This document shows, piece after piece, positions 7,389 to 16,434 of a DNA stretch of 64,000 nucleotides. The notes below the pieces were generated by a model, which ran no database searches, was not told the origin of the DNA, and saw nothing but the letters and a program-made list of their open reading frames with translations. Every line of letters starts with the position of its first letter. Positions within the stretch are counted from its first letter, which is position 1. A program made the translations under genes and the position numbers. The stretch is from Lautropia sp. (GTDB lineage: Bacteria > Pseudomonadota > Gammaproteobacteria > Burkholderiales > Burkholderiaceae_E): the NCBI GenBank assembly GCA_030528325.1, contig JAUMZD010000002.1, positions 94,692-158,691 on the forward strand, read 5' to 3'.

Positions 7389-9689
7389 GTGCGTTTGTTC
7401 GGCCTGACGTTCACCCCTCTCAGCCTCTGGCCCCGCCATGCCCAGCTGGGCCTCTGGACATGCTGCCTGCTGGCCGTGACGCGGGTCGCCATTCACCTGT
7501 CCCAGCATGATGCCAAGACCAGCGGCTCGATGGACACGGCCATCCTGTTCGTGCAGACCCTGTCACTTCTGCCGATCATCGGCCTGCTGCACTGCCTGTT
7601 CAAGGAAGATGCCACCTCGCCCAACCCGGTACGCCTGCAGGCCCGCAAACCCAGAAATATTGCCCCATTTCTGGCCATCATCCTCAGCTGCCTGCTGCCA
7701 TTTCTCAGTCACGAGCATGCCCGCTGGCTAAGTTCCGGCATCGATGGACTGCTCAGCCTGATCCTGATCGCCCAGCTGTTCGGTGTCTTCAAACATCAGC
7801 GCTCCCTGGAAGGCAGACTGGCCATCGTGGCGGCCGTCCTGAGTTCGAGCATGCTGAACCTGGCTTTTCTTGAAAGTCAGTGGTCACTTTCCATCGTGCC
7901 GAAGCTCTGGCTTCCCATCATTGCCGCCACCGGCCTCACACTCTGGATCGCCGCCTTCCTCAGTCAGGGCGCACGACGCGAAAAACAGCTCCAGCACTCG
8001 GTCTCACAACTTGAGCACGCGGCACGCACCCTGCACCGCATCTACAACACCTCACCCGTGGCTCTGCTCAGTCTGGATCAGGAGGCCCGAATCCAGCGCT
8101 GGAACCAGCGTGCTGCCGAAGCCTTTGGCGGTGACCTGGCCCAGCACCAGAGCCCGCACATCTTCTCGCTGCTCGGCAACACGGTGGGTCAGCAGCTGCT
8201 GAACGACCTGAAGAAAACCGGCATCCACCACAGCGAGCTGACGCTCTCGCGCAATGGCATCGACAAGATCTGGGTGCTGGAGGCCAGCATCCGGGACAAT
8301 GGCAGCGAGATCGGCATGCACGAAGTGACGGCCCATGCCCGGCGCGCTGCCACCTTCCAGGAGATCGCCGAGCAGGACGCGCTCACCGGCACGCCGAATC
8401 TGGTGGGCCTGCGCCGCATTCTGAGCAAGCAGCTCGTGCAGATGCGCACGAGCACACCGCTCAGCTGTCTCTACATCAACATCCAGCAGTTCGGGCAGAT
8501 CAACCAGCTCTTCGGTCGCGCCGCCGGCGATGCCGTGCTGCGAGCCGTGGCCCAGCATCTGGAGAAGCATGTGCCGTCACCGGCCGTCTCGGGCCGCATT
8601 CGTGACGACCAGTTCCTCGTGATCCTGCCCGGCAGCGAGCTCACACTCACCCGCACCCGGGCCAACACCCTGCTCGCCAGCCTCTCACGCACCGCCATCG
8701 ACCATCAGGGTCTGTCGATCCACATCAAGGTGGCCATCGGCGCGGTGGAAAGCGTGGCCGGCATGAATGCCGACCGGCTGATCGAATCCGCCCGGCTCGC
8801 CTGCGCCCTGTCCGAGCAGGAATCAGGCGCACGCACCTATGCCGTGATGGCCGACAGCCCTGCGCTGAGCGATCCGGCTGCCAGCCACCAGTTCGGCCCC
8901 AACCTGCGGCAGAAACTGCCGGAAACGCTGATCCGGCTGCATGCACAGGCCGTCACCTCGCTGCAGAACGATGTGCCAACCCAGTCCCTGACGGTCTTGC
9001 CCCGCCTGATCGGTGCCAACGGTCAGCTGCAGCTGCCGGCCCAGCTCGAACAGGCGGCTGCCCGTCAGGGCGCCTCGGCCGCACTGGATCGCTTCCTGCT
9101 CAGCCAGATCCTGCAGACGATGGCCACCCGCCGTGCCACACTGCCTGCCAACGGCATGGTGATTTTCCGTCTCAGCCCTCTCTCGCTGGCCGAACCCGGC
9201 TTCACCGGCAACCTGATCCGGCTGCTGGGCGCCGATGGCACGGCCGCGAACCGGCTCTGCATCGAACTGCCCTCGCAGGTGCTCGATTACGATCTTGAAG
9301 GCGCCCGCGCCTTCCTGAAGGACCTGCGCCTGCTGTCGGTGCATTCGGGCATCGATCTGCTCGACACCGATGCCACCGGCCTGCCCCTGCACCAGCTCAC
9401 CCAGCTGCCGATCCGGCATATCCGCCTGGACGGACGGCTGTTCTCCGATCTGGAAGCCAACCCACACGCCTGCAAGGAAGTGACGGCCATCAAAGCCGTC
9501 TGCGAAATCATGGGCTTCGAATGCCTGATCGACCAGGTGAACAACCCGCTCGATCTGCGTCCGTTGCGCGAGCTGGGCCTGGATCTGGTACAGGGCAGCG
9601 CCGTCTCGGCCATTCGTCCGCTGGAGGACGCCCTGATCGGCCGGGAAGAACAGCCACTGCTGCCGATCGGCTCGCTGATCCCGGTCTGA
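7389..9689 (+). CDS. Membrane-bound PAS-GGDEF-EAL protein with degenerate catalytic motifs
   Basis: This is a 766-residue protein with a GTG start. About six hydrophobic helices occupy residues 15-195, then a PAS-like region (about 210-310), a GGDEF domain (about 325-490, recognised by DALTGTPNLVGLRR) and an EAL domain (about 510-755). The GGDEF signature is replaced by IRDDQF. In the EAL domain the EALLR position reads TVLPRL, the metal-binding DDFGTG region reads LDTDATG, and the EGVE region reads IDQVNN. Neither cyclic-di-GMP synthesis nor hydrolysis is therefore expected. A role as a cyclic-di-GMP receptor, in the manner of LapD, is a reasonable inference; the inner membrane is the likely location. 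Confidence 0.85.
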   Translation: MRLFGLTFTPLSLWPRHAQLGLWTCCLLAVTRVAIHLSQHDAKTSGSMDTAILFVQTLSLLPIIGLLHCLFKEDATSPNPVRLQARKPRNIAPFLAIILSCLLPFLSHEHARWLSSGIDGLLSLILIAQLFGVFKHQRSLEGRLAIVAAVLSSSMLNLAFLESQWSLSIVPKLWLPIIAATGLTLWIAAFLSQGARREKQLQHSVSQLEHAARTLHRIYNTSPVALLSLDQEARIQRWNQRAAEAFGGDLAQHQSPHIFSLLGNTVGQQLLNDLKKTGIHHSELTLSRNGIDKIWVLEASIRDNGSEIGMHEVTAHARRAATFQEIAEQDALTGTPNLVGLRRILSKQLVQMRTSTPLSCLYINIQQFGQINQLFGRAAGDAVLRAVAQHLEKHVPSPAVSGRIRDDQFLVILPGSELTLTRTRANTLLASLSRTAIDHQGLSIHIKVAIGAVESVAGMNADRLIESARLACALSEQESGARTYAVMADSPALSDPAASHQFGPNLRQKLPETLIRLHAQAVTSLQNDVPTQSLTVLPRLIGANGQLQLPAQLEQAAARQGASAALDRFLLSQILQTMATRRATLPANGMVIFRLSPLSLAEPGFTGNLIRLLGADGTAANRLCIELPSQVLDYDLEGARAFLKDLRLLSVHSGIDLLDTDATGLPLHQLTQLPIRHIRLDGRLFSDLEANPHACKEVTAIKAVCEIMGFECLIDQVNNPLDLRPLRELGLDLVQGSAVSAIRPLEDALIGREEQPLLPIGSLIPV

Positions 9690-9707
9690 TCCCGGTCTGA
9701 TCCCGAA
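9675..9707. repeat. Three 11 bp tandem repeats across the GGDEF-EAL stop codon
   Basis: The unit CTGATCCCGGT occurs twice exactly and a third time with two changes, spanning the last codons, the TGA and the bases after it. Each copy carries a TGA in one frame, so changes in copy number would have little effect on the protein. Confidence 0.75.
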
Positions 9708-9717
9708 ACGGCTCGCT

Positions 9718-10290
9718 TCAGCCGACCGGTATCAGGCTGCCATCACCGCTCGGCACCGACACCCAGCCCAGCGCCATCGCGACGAAACCGAAGAGGGCTG
9801 CCAGCACCAGCATGACCAGCGTCACAGGCACGCCCGCCAGCAGGATGCCAACGATCGAATAGCCGAGGCTGGCCTTCGGTATGGCCCCGGACAATGCATT
9901 GCCGAGCACCCAGATCGAAAACAGCCAGATGGGCATCAGCAGGATCATCGGCACACCCAGCAGCGACAGGGCGCAGCCGACCAGATTCACCACGAACCAG
10001 GCCGCTGCCATCAGGTTGAAGAGATCCCCCCGGCCGTCCCAGCGCCCACCCCGCTTCATCCACCAGCGCATGAACCAGTAGCTCGTCAGGAACGCCCCCC
10101 ACAGCAACAGCAGACCCAACCAGGCCAGCGCCACGATCGGCACGTTCGGCTCGGCCGCCACCGTCGCTGGATCCAGCCCGACCAGCGCACCCAGCAGCGA
10201 TATGCCCAATACCGCCTGCCAGCGGGGAAAGTCGAATCGGTCGAACGGCTGCTCCTTCAGCAGAAAGGCAGCCCAGGCGGCGCTGAGCAT
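9718..10290 (-). CDS. Hypothetical inner-membrane protein, about five helices
   Basis: I do not recognise the family of this 190-residue protein. Hydrophobic stretches include VLGISLLGALVG, VALAWLGLLLLWGAFL, LMAAAWFVVNLVGCALSLLG, MILLMPIWLFSIWVLGNAL and VPVTLVMLVLAALFGFVAMA, with a basic patch RWWMKRGGRW between the second and third. The overall look is that of Yip1-like or related small polytopic membrane proteins. It is convergent with the GGDEF-EAL gene and 28 bases from it, and has no operon partner. Confidence 0.7.
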   Translation of the reverse strand: MLSAAWAAFLLKEQPFDRFDFPRWQAVLGISLLGALVGLDPATVAAEPNVPIVALAWLGLLLLWGAFLTSYWFMRWWMKRGGRWDGRGDLFNLMAAAWFVVNLVGCALSLLGVPMILLMPIWLFSIWVLGNALSGAIPKASLGYSIVGILLAGVPVTLVMLVLAALFGFVAMALGWVSVPSGDGSLIPVG

Positions 10291-10390
10291 GTTGTCTCCC
10301 GGTCATGATCCGTCATCGGAATGACTGTAACACCTGTACTGCGCCACCTGTCGCCAAACACCCTGGCGAGCAGGGCCATCCACCCTCCCG

Positions 10391-10568
10391 GGCGCTTGGG
10401 GCGGCAGGAATCGCGAAAGCCCCTCCGGGCGTGCAGAACAAGGCGCCAAGCCCGCAGAATCCTCCATGGCTTCAAGGGATTGGCAACGGTGCGCCGGTAT
10501 GTAAGGCGCACGAAGCTCGCGCCCAGAGGGGCTTTCGCGGGGACGAATCAGTGCATAACACGTTCTAC
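10391..10568. repeat. Composite of a family A end and a family B motif with inverted arms
   Basis: A family A left end (CGCTTGGGGCGGCAGGAATC, from about 10393) is followed by GCGAAAGCCCCTCCGGGCG. About 100 bases later comes the near-complementary CGCCCAGAGGGGCTTTCGC, running directly into a reversed family B motif (10537-10568). The two arms could fold a long cruciform. It fills the gap between the membrane protein start and the recQ stop. Confidence 0.7.
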
Positions 10569-10574
10569 TGCCGC

Positions 10575-12419
10575 TCAGGCATCGGACAGCTCCCCCGTCC
10601 TTGCCACCACGTCCAGTACCGCCTCGCCGTAGGTCTGGAGCTTCTTCGCACCGACGCCGGGCACCTCGGCCAGAGCCGCCAGATCGGAAGGCTTCGAACG
10701 GGCGATGTCATGCAGTGTCGCATCATGAAAGATCACATAGGCCGGCACGCCGCTGGCGCGAGCCTGCTGGCTTCGCCAGGCTCGCAGCCGGGCGAAGCAG
10801 GCCGCACCGTCCGCATCCAGATCCTGCTCCAGCGTCGAGGCCACCACACCGCGCTGACGCTTGCGAGCGCGTGCATCGCGCGCATTTTCGGACGGCGTGC
10901 GCAAAGCCACCGATTGCTCGCCCTTCAGGACAGGGCGGCTGGCCTCGGTCAGCAAGACCGTCTGGAAGCGCTCGGCATCGATGTAGATCAGGCCGGCAAT
11001 CGAGAGCTGGCGAACCACCGAACGCCATTGCGAGACGCTCAGATCGGCACCGATCCCGAAAACGGGCAGATCCTGATGACCGTAGCGCCGGACCTTCTCG
11101 TTGTCGGCCCCCCTCAGCACGTCGATCAGATGCTGTGCGCCGAAAGACGTGCCACTGGCCTTCTGACAGCGGTACACGCAGGACATGAATTTCTGGGCGA
11201 GCACCGTGCCATCGATGGTGTCCGGCGGGTTCAGGCAATTGTCACAGTTGCCACACGGCTCGACAGCCTCGCCAAAATAGGCCAGCAGCCTCACGCGCCG
11301 GCAATCGGTGGCCTCGCACAGGGCCAGCATCGAATCCAGCTTGTTGCCGGCCTGCCGCTTGAAATCCGGATGCGCCTCGGAGCTGTCGATGAAACGGCGC
11401 TGCTGCAGCACATCCGACAGCCCATAGGCCATCCAGGCCTCCGCCGGCATGCCATCACGCCCCGCACGGCCTGTTTCCTGATAATAGGCTTCGATGGAAC
11501 GCGGCAGATCCAGGTGAGCGACGAAACGGACATCGGGCTTGTCGATCCCCATCCCGAACGCAATGGTCGCCACGACGATCATCCCGTCCTCACGCTGAAA
11601 AGCGGTCTGCACCTCCGATCGTTCATCGGCATCCAGCCCGGCATGATAGGCGCGGGCATGGAAGCCTTCAGCCTGCAGGAAGGCCGCCACCTGCTCGACC
11701 CGCGATCGGGTGGCGCAATAGACGATCCCCGACTCCCCTTCATGACCGTTGCGGATGAAGCGCAGCAGCTGCTGGCGCGAGTCGCGTTTTTCGACGATGT
11801 GATAGCGGATGTTCGGCCGGTCGAAACTCGTGAGAAAAGTGCGCGCTTCGGTCAGCTCGAGCCTGAGCACCATCTCCCGGCGTGTCAGGTCGTCGGCGGT
11901 GGCCGTCAGTGCAATCCGGGGCACCGACGGAAAGCGTGCAGCCAGACGCCCCAGATCCATGTACTCCGGCCGGAAATCATGTCCCCACTGCGACACGCAA
12001 TGCGCCTCATCAATGGCGATCAGCCCGATCCGGCAACGATCCAGCAAAGCCAGCGTGCGTTCGGTCAGCAGACGCTCTGGCGCGATGTAGAGCAGTTTCA
12101 GCTCGCCCGCCAGCAGATCGCGCTCCACCGCAGCCGCCTCGTCCGCGCTCAGCGATGAATTCAGATAGGCTGCCGACACCCCCAGCTCACGCAGCGCCGC
12201 CACCTGATCCTGCATCAACGCGATCAGGGGCGACACGACGATACCAACCCCGGGACGCAGCAGGGCAGGAATCTGGTAACAGAGCGATTTGCCACCACCG
12301 GTCGGCATCAGTACCAGCGCATGACCGCCATCGACGATATGATCGATGATGTCACGCTGATGCCCCCGGAAAGCCGGATAGCCGAAGATCTGCTGCAACA
12401 CCTGATCAGCGTTCATCAT
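10575..12419 (-). CDS. recQ: ATP-dependent DNA helicase RecQ
   Basis: This is a superfamily 2 3'-5' helicase. Visible in order are a Q-motif region FGYPAFRGHQ, Walker A MPTGGGKS, DEAH box IDEAHCVSQWG, motif IV-VI sequence including SGIVYCATRSRVEQV and QETGRAGRDG, the zinc-binding cysteines of the RQC domain (CRRVRLLAYFGE to CGNCDNC), a winged helix, and a C-terminal HRDC domain (VPAYVIFHDATLHDIA). Taking the ATG at 12419 gives 614 residues, close to E. coli RecQ; the frame continues to an ATG at 12512 and beyond, and no start has a good ribosome site. RecQ acts in recombination repair and fork restart. Confidence 0.94.
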   Translation of the reverse strand: MMNADQVLQQIFGYPAFRGHQRDIIDHIVDGGHALVLMPTGGGKSLCYQIPALLRPGVGIVVSPLIALMQDQVAALRELGVSAAYLNSSLSADEAAAVERDLLAGELKLLYIAPERLLTERTLALLDRCRIGLIAIDEAHCVSQWGHDFRPEYMDLGRLAARFPSVPRIALTATADDLTRREMVLRLELTEARTFLTSFDRPNIRYHIVEKRDSRQQLLRFIRNGHEGESGIVYCATRSRVEQVAAFLQAEGFHARAYHAGLDADERSEVQTAFQREDGMIVVATIAFGMGIDKPDVRFVAHLDLPRSIEAYYQETGRAGRDGMPAEAWMAYGLSDVLQQRRFIDSSEAHPDFKRQAGNKLDSMLALCEATDCRRVRLLAYFGEAVEPCGNCDNCLNPPDTIDGTVLAQKFMSCVYRCQKASGTSFGAQHLIDVLRGADNEKVRRYGHQDLPVFGIGADLSVSQWRSVVRQLSIAGLIYIDAERFQTVLLTEASRPVLKGEQSVALRTPSENARDARARKRQRGVVASTLEQDLDADGAACFARLRAWRSQQARASGVPAYVIFHDATLHDIARSKPSDLAALAEVPGVGAKKLQTYGEAVLDVVARTGELSDA

Positions 12420-12696
12420 GTCGGGGTCGGGGCTTTCCTGGCGCTCGGGCGCGCCATCCCAGTCAGTCAAGGTGTCGGCCAATTTGTTCAAGGCAGATAC
12501 AAAAGCTCGCATCTTTTTGCAAAGGAGCCGATTCCGTACGTCGGTTAATCTGACATTTATCGGCTTGTAATAACTATGATGATGATGCGGTATTCGCAAA
12601 TGTCTTAGCATTCTGCGTCTACGATCAGCATGCCCGGCCCTGGTGGTACGGCCATGCCCTGCAACACCCTCATCTTAGCGCTGCCCGAGACGACTC

Positions 12697-12972
12697 ATGA
12701 CCCAGGACAAGCCATCCGAACTACGACGGTTCGTCGATGAGCACCCGACCACGGTGGTGGCGGAGCTGTGGCGCCTGATGAACGAGGCCCCTGCCCAGGG
12801 ACGATATGCAGATTTCGATCTCATCGCCGAAACGCTGCTGCAGGTGATCCTGTGTGAAGATGTACCCGAACCGGTTCAGACCGCCGCCCGCGACCTGTGT
12901 CAGGCCTATGCGGCGCAGGCCATCCGCTGCGCGATGCCCCACGCAGTCATTCCCATCAAGCAGCTGCACTGA
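12697..12972 (+). CDS. Conserved-looking hypothetical protein, 91 residues
   Basis: This small soluble protein begins MTQDKPSELRRFVDEHPTTV and has mixed charged and helical composition, two Cys (52 and 67) and no membrane segment. A GAGAC precedes the ATG weakly. It is divergent from recQ by under 300 bases and convergent with the methyltransferase gene. The codon pattern follows that of its neighbours, so I judge it real, but I cannot assign a function. Confidence 0.6.
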   Translation: MTQDKPSELRRFVDEHPTTVVAELWRLMNEAPAQGRYADFDLIAETLLQVILCEDVPEPVQTAARDLCQAYAAQAIRCAMPHAVIPIKQLH

Positions 12973-13031
12973 ATCGGCGCACCAGCCAGCCAGCGTACGT
13001 ACCGGCCACCCTGTACCCCGTCAATGTGGCA

Positions 13032-13751
13032 TCACAGACGGGTCAGTACCAGCCCGATCTGCCCCTGTGCATTCACGAGCTCGCCCGGCAGCGCATCCGG
13101 CCATTCCCAGCGATCGGGCGAGAACACCGCTTTCAACTGATCGAGGCTCAGATCATAAGGTGGCCCCCGGCGTGGTTCCCCGGCCCGGGCCTGGCTCTCT
13201 GCGACGGCCTGGGTCAGATCGTGGTCGAGCACGAGCAGCAGCTCACCGTCGGGCCGCAGCCACTGGTGCAGCCTGTCGGCATAGGCCGGCCAGCGGGACG
13301 GGTGGATCGCCACCAGGCACTGCTGGTCATAGACGGCATCGAAGGCCACCTCCGGTGCGTACTCGAACAGGTCGGCCTGCAGCACTTCTGCCCGCGCGAC
13401 CCGCCCCGACTGCCGGGACGTCAGCAGGGCACGCAACAGATCCCGTGCCTGGGCCACGGCGGCGGGGGCATAGTCCAGCCCGACGACGTCGAAGCCCCAT
13501 TCGGCCAGCAGCACCACTTCCTGCCCACTGCCGCAACCGGGCACGAGCACGCGCACGACGCGTGAATCGTCATTGCTGCCCGGCCGGGCATCACTGGCGA
13601 TGATGGGGGACAGTCTCCCGGTTCGAATCCAGCTCTCAAGCTGGGGATTGGGACGATTCCTCTCCCACGGCGTCTTGCCTGACCGATAGCAGTTCTCCCA
13701 GAACTGCATGTCTGGCCCACGAAAGGGTTTGGATGAAGCCTTGTCACTCAT
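13032..13751 (-). CDS. TPMT-family S-adenosylmethionine methyltransferase
   Basis: The 239-residue class I methyltransferase begins in the manner of thiopurine S-methyltransferase (FWENCYRSGKTPWERNRPNP). The SAM site reads VLVPGCGSGQEVVLLAEWGF and is followed by VVGLDYAPAAVAQAR. Downstream, YDQQCLVAIHPSRWPAYADR matches the usual family motif. Bacterial TPMT-like enzymes methylate thiols, selenium, tellurium or isothiocyanates; which applies here is not visible. It is a single gene with a short AT-richer upstream spacer. Confidence 0.87.
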   Translation of the reverse strand: MSDKASSKPFRGPDMQFWENCYRSGKTPWERNRPNPQLESWIRTGRLSPIIASDARPGSNDDSRVVRVLVPGCGSGQEVVLLAEWGFDVVGLDYAPAAVAQARDLLRALLTSRQSGRVARAEVLQADLFEYAPEVAFDAVYDQQCLVAIHPSRWPAYADRLHQWLRPDGELLLVLDHDLTQAVAESQARAGEPRRGPPYDLSLDQLKAVFSPDRWEWPDALPGELVNAQGQIGLVLTRL

Positions 13752-13866
13752 CAGAAGAGCTGCCTGACACGAGAAAGATCCGTTACACCCCTAATGATAT
13801 CGTCGCCAGGCTTGACACGAACAGACGGCACATCGTTTGACATGCCGCCCGCTGCCGAAACAACGC

Positions 13867-14295
13867 TCAATGGCTGGCGCTGCGGGCGATGCTGACCGAG
13901 GTCTCGTTGACGATGGAACCGACGCCCGAGGAACGATAGCCGGCCTGGGTATCCTCCTGCCAGAACCAGCGGCGGGGGGCCGCACCCAACTCGATGGACA
14001 GGTAGGTCTGCAAGTTCAGCTTGCAAAAGAAGTCCAGCGAGGTCAGCGAGGAGAAAAACGGCGTGAAACGCCGGCTGATGGCATCCGGGTCGTCCGTGCG
14101 CCGGGCTTCTGCCAGGGCGATCTGGATCGGTTCGCCTTCGCCACGAATCTCAAGCAACCGCCCTCCCATATGCTCGATGACCTGGGCAATGAACGGAAAG
14201 CGGGTTGGATCGTAGATCTCCAGCGGTGCTCCTCGCTGACCCAGACCCCAGACCCGGTACTCCGAGTATCGTGCGCTTCGATCGCTTTGTGGCAT
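13867..14295 (-). CDS. Hypothetical protein, 142 residues
   Basis: The start at 14295 has AGGAG seven bases upstream. The sequence is soluble, with aromatic-rich patches such as WGLGQRGAPLEIYDPTRFPF and PRRWFWQEDTQAGYRSSGVG. I do not recognise it. It is flanked by a TPMT gene and metW but has its own spacer on each side, so it is probably monocistronic. The ribosome site and even codon use support it as a real gene. Confidence 0.62.
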   Translation of the reverse strand: MPQSDRSARYSEYRVWGLGQRGAPLEIYDPTRFPFIAQVIEHMGGRLLEIRGEGEPIQIALAEARRTDDPDAISRRFTPFFSSLTSLDFFCKLNLQTYLSIELGAAPRRWFWQEDTQAGYRSSGVGSIVNETSVSIARSASH

Positions 14296-14635
14296 TCAAA
14301 CACTCCTGATCCCTGCGCCAGGCCACAAGGAGCCCCCTCGGTGGAAGCACGTTCCAACAGCCTGACTGGTTGAGAATTGCAACGCAGCCGGGCATCCGCA
14401 GACGGGTCTCTGCTCAGCACGATTGAACGCCGCACCAGCAATTAACGCACTATCAGCGCCATCTGCGTACAAAGATTACAAACCGTATCTTACGCAACAT
14501 TAATACTCAATTGAGAGCCTACTGCGTTACTTGCCCTCCACCGAAAACAACGACCGTCCAGTCGTGACCGGGAAAAATGCAGCTTCCGGGCAACACAGTT
14601 TTCAAGAAGCCACAAAAACACGGGCTGTCTGCCGG
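14296..14635. other. Intergenic region, no gene seen
   Basis: This 340-base stretch lies between metW (which ends at 14636) and the hypothetical gene at 13867-14295, both on the minus strand. The part around 14440-14520 is distinctly AT-richer than the surroundings and probably contains the promoter of the hypothetical gene. I found no convincing terminator or coding frame. Confidence 0.5.
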
Positions 14636-15247
14636 TCATCCCCCCTTTTCCCGGCGCCTGAAACGGTAGATCGCCTGCGTGGCCCGCTTCACCGGAAAGT
14701 AACGAACCTGTCGCCCTTCGGACAGAAAGACACGATCGAGAATGATCAGCCCCAGCCGCCTGGCAAGGTCTTCGAAGTCCCTGGGGGTGGTCAGGTGCAG
14801 GTTGGGCGTGTCGAACCATTCATAGGGCATCTCGCGCGTCACCGGCATCCGCCCGCGCAGGATCGACCAGACATGGAACCAGTGGCCGAAATTGGGAAAG
14901 GAGACGATGCCCTCACCCGCCACCCGGCTCATGTCGTCCAGCACCCGCTCGGTACGCTTGGTCGCCTGCAGGGCCATCGACAGCACCACCACGTCGAACT
15001 GTCCGCCCCGGAACATTTCGAGGCCATCCTCGATGTTGCGCTGCACGACATCGACGCCCCGACGAGCGCAGGCGAGTACTTCCGCATCATCGATCTCGAC
15101 GCCATAGCCATGACATTGCTTTTCTTTCGACAGATGGGCCAGCAGCGCCCCATCGCCACAGCCCAGATCCAGCACATTGGCGTGAGGCCGGATCCAGTCG
15201 GCGATGATGGCCAGGTCAGGCCGCAGGGTTTCGGTTTCAGGGTGCAT
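14636..15247 (-). CDS. metW: Methionine biosynthesis protein MetW
   Basis: MetW is a class I methyltransferase-fold protein encoded next to metX in many proteobacteria and needed with it for efficient homoserine acylation. The SAM-type motif is VLDLGCGDGALLAHL, followed by GYGVEIDDAEVLACARRGVD. VSFPNFGHWFHVWSILRGRM and FPVKRATQAIYRF are characteristic of MetW. The frame allows a GTG at 15250 or this ATG, giving 203 residues. It begins nine bases after the metX stop, so they form one operon. Confidence 0.93.
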   Translation of the reverse strand: MHPETETLRPDLAIIADWIRPHANVLDLGCGDGALLAHLSKEKQCHGYGVEIDDAEVLACARRGVDVVQRNIEDGLEMFRGGQFDVVVLSMALQATKRTERVLDDMSRVAGEGIVSFPNFGHWFHVWSILRGRMPVTREMPYEWFDTPNLHLTTPRDFEDLARRLGLIILDRVFLSEGRQVRYFPVKRATQAIYRFRRREKGG

Positions 15248-15255
15248 CACAAGGT

Positions 15256-16380
15256 TCAGGCTTGAAGGGTCGAGTGGATGCGATCGAAGTAGGTTCGCAC
15301 CAGATCGTGATAGCGGGGGTCGTCGAGCAGGAAGGCGTCATGACCATGCGGGGCGTCGATCTCCGCATAGGTGACAGGCGTCCGGTTGGCCAGCAGCGCC
15401 TTGACGATTTCGTGGCTTCTCGCCGGTGAAAACCGCCAGTCGGTCGTGAAGGACACGACGAGAAACGCGCACCTGGCCGGCGACAGCGCCTGGGCCAGAT
15501 TGCCCCCATGGGCACGCGCCGGGTCGAAATAATCCAGTGCGCGCGTGATCAGCAGATAGGTGTTCGCATCGAAATAGCGCGAGAACTTCTCACCCTGGTA
15601 GCGCAGGTAGCTCTCGATCTCGAACTCGACATCGAAGGAAAAGCCGTAATTGCCATGCTTGAGCATCCGGCCGAACTTCTCGGCCATCGTGTCATCGGAC
15701 TGGTAGGTGATGTGACCGATCATCCGCGCCACCTGCAACCCGCGACCGGGCACCGTGTTGTGGTCGTAGAAACGACCTTCATGAAATTCGGGATCGGTGA
15801 TGATGGCCCGACGAGCCACTTCGTTGAACGCGATGTTCTGGGCCGACAGCCGTGGCGCCGTGGCAATGGCGGCACAGTAGGCCAGCCGATCCGGGTACAG
15901 GTAGCTCCAGGCCAGTGCCTGCATCCCGCCGAGCGATCCCCCCATCACGGCCGCGAAACGCTCGATGCCCAGGGCATCAGCCAGGCGCGCCTGGGCATGT
16001 ACCCAGTCCTCCACCGTCACGACCGGAAAGCTGGGACCGTAGGGGCGGCCTGTCTGCGGGTCGAGCGACATCGGCCCGGTCGAGCCGAAGCAGCTGCCCA
16101 GATTGTTCACCCCGATCACGAAGAACCGGTCGGTATCGACCGGACGGCCCGGCCCCACCATGTTCGACCACCAGCCATAATCATCGGCCGTGCCTGCCGT
16201 CAGCCCCGCCACGTGGTGCGAGGCATTCAGCGCATGGCAGATCAGCACCGCATTGCTGCGCGCTTCATTGAGCGTGCCATAGGTTTCATACACCAGCTCG
16301 TAGGGACCGAATTCAACCCCGCTCGTCAACGGCAGCGGGGTTTCGAATCGATGCCTGACAGGTGTGACCAGCAGACTCAT
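15256..16380 (-). CDS. metX: Homoserine O-acyltransferase MetX
   Basis: The 374-residue alpha/beta hydrolase-fold enzyme activates homoserine for methionine synthesis. [13 protein letters not shown] and the nucleophile elbow [12 protein letters not shown] (catalytic Ser) are present. The C-terminal Asp and His of the triad lie in FTTDWRFSP and [12 protein letters not shown]. Whether acetyl-CoA or succinyl-CoA is the donor cannot be decided by eye; in proteobacteria with metW, succinyl transfer by MetX is known. It is followed by metW. The 54-base gap from ptsI suggests possible read-through from the PTS cluster. Confidence 0.93.
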   Translation of the reverse strand: MSLLVTPVRHRFETPLPLTSGVEFGPYELVYETYGTLNEARSNAVLICHALNASHHVAGLTAGTADDYGWWSNMVGPGRPVDTDRFFVIGVNNLGSCFGSTGPMSLDPQTGRPYGPSFPVVTVEDWVHAQARLADALGIERFAAVMGGSLGGMQALAWSYLYPDRLAYCAAIATAPRLSAQNIAFNEVARRAIITDPEFHEGRFYDHNTVPGRGLQVARMIGHITYQSDDTMAEKFGRMLKHGNYGFSFDVEFEIESYLRYQGEKFSRYFDANTYLLITRALDYFDPARAHGGNLAQALSPARCAFLVVSFTTDWRFSPARSHEIVKALLANRTPVTYAEIDAPHGHDAFLLDDPRYHDLVRTYFDRIHSTLQA

Positions 16381-16434
16381 GCAGTAGGACTCCCAAAAGG
16401 AAAAGCCGGCCCACCCCTGCGGGCACGGCTGGCA

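Noticed and set aside
10305..12158. A plus-strand open frame of 617 codons opposite recQ
   Set aside because: RecQ is certain on the other strand; the frame begins in repeat sequence and has no domain.
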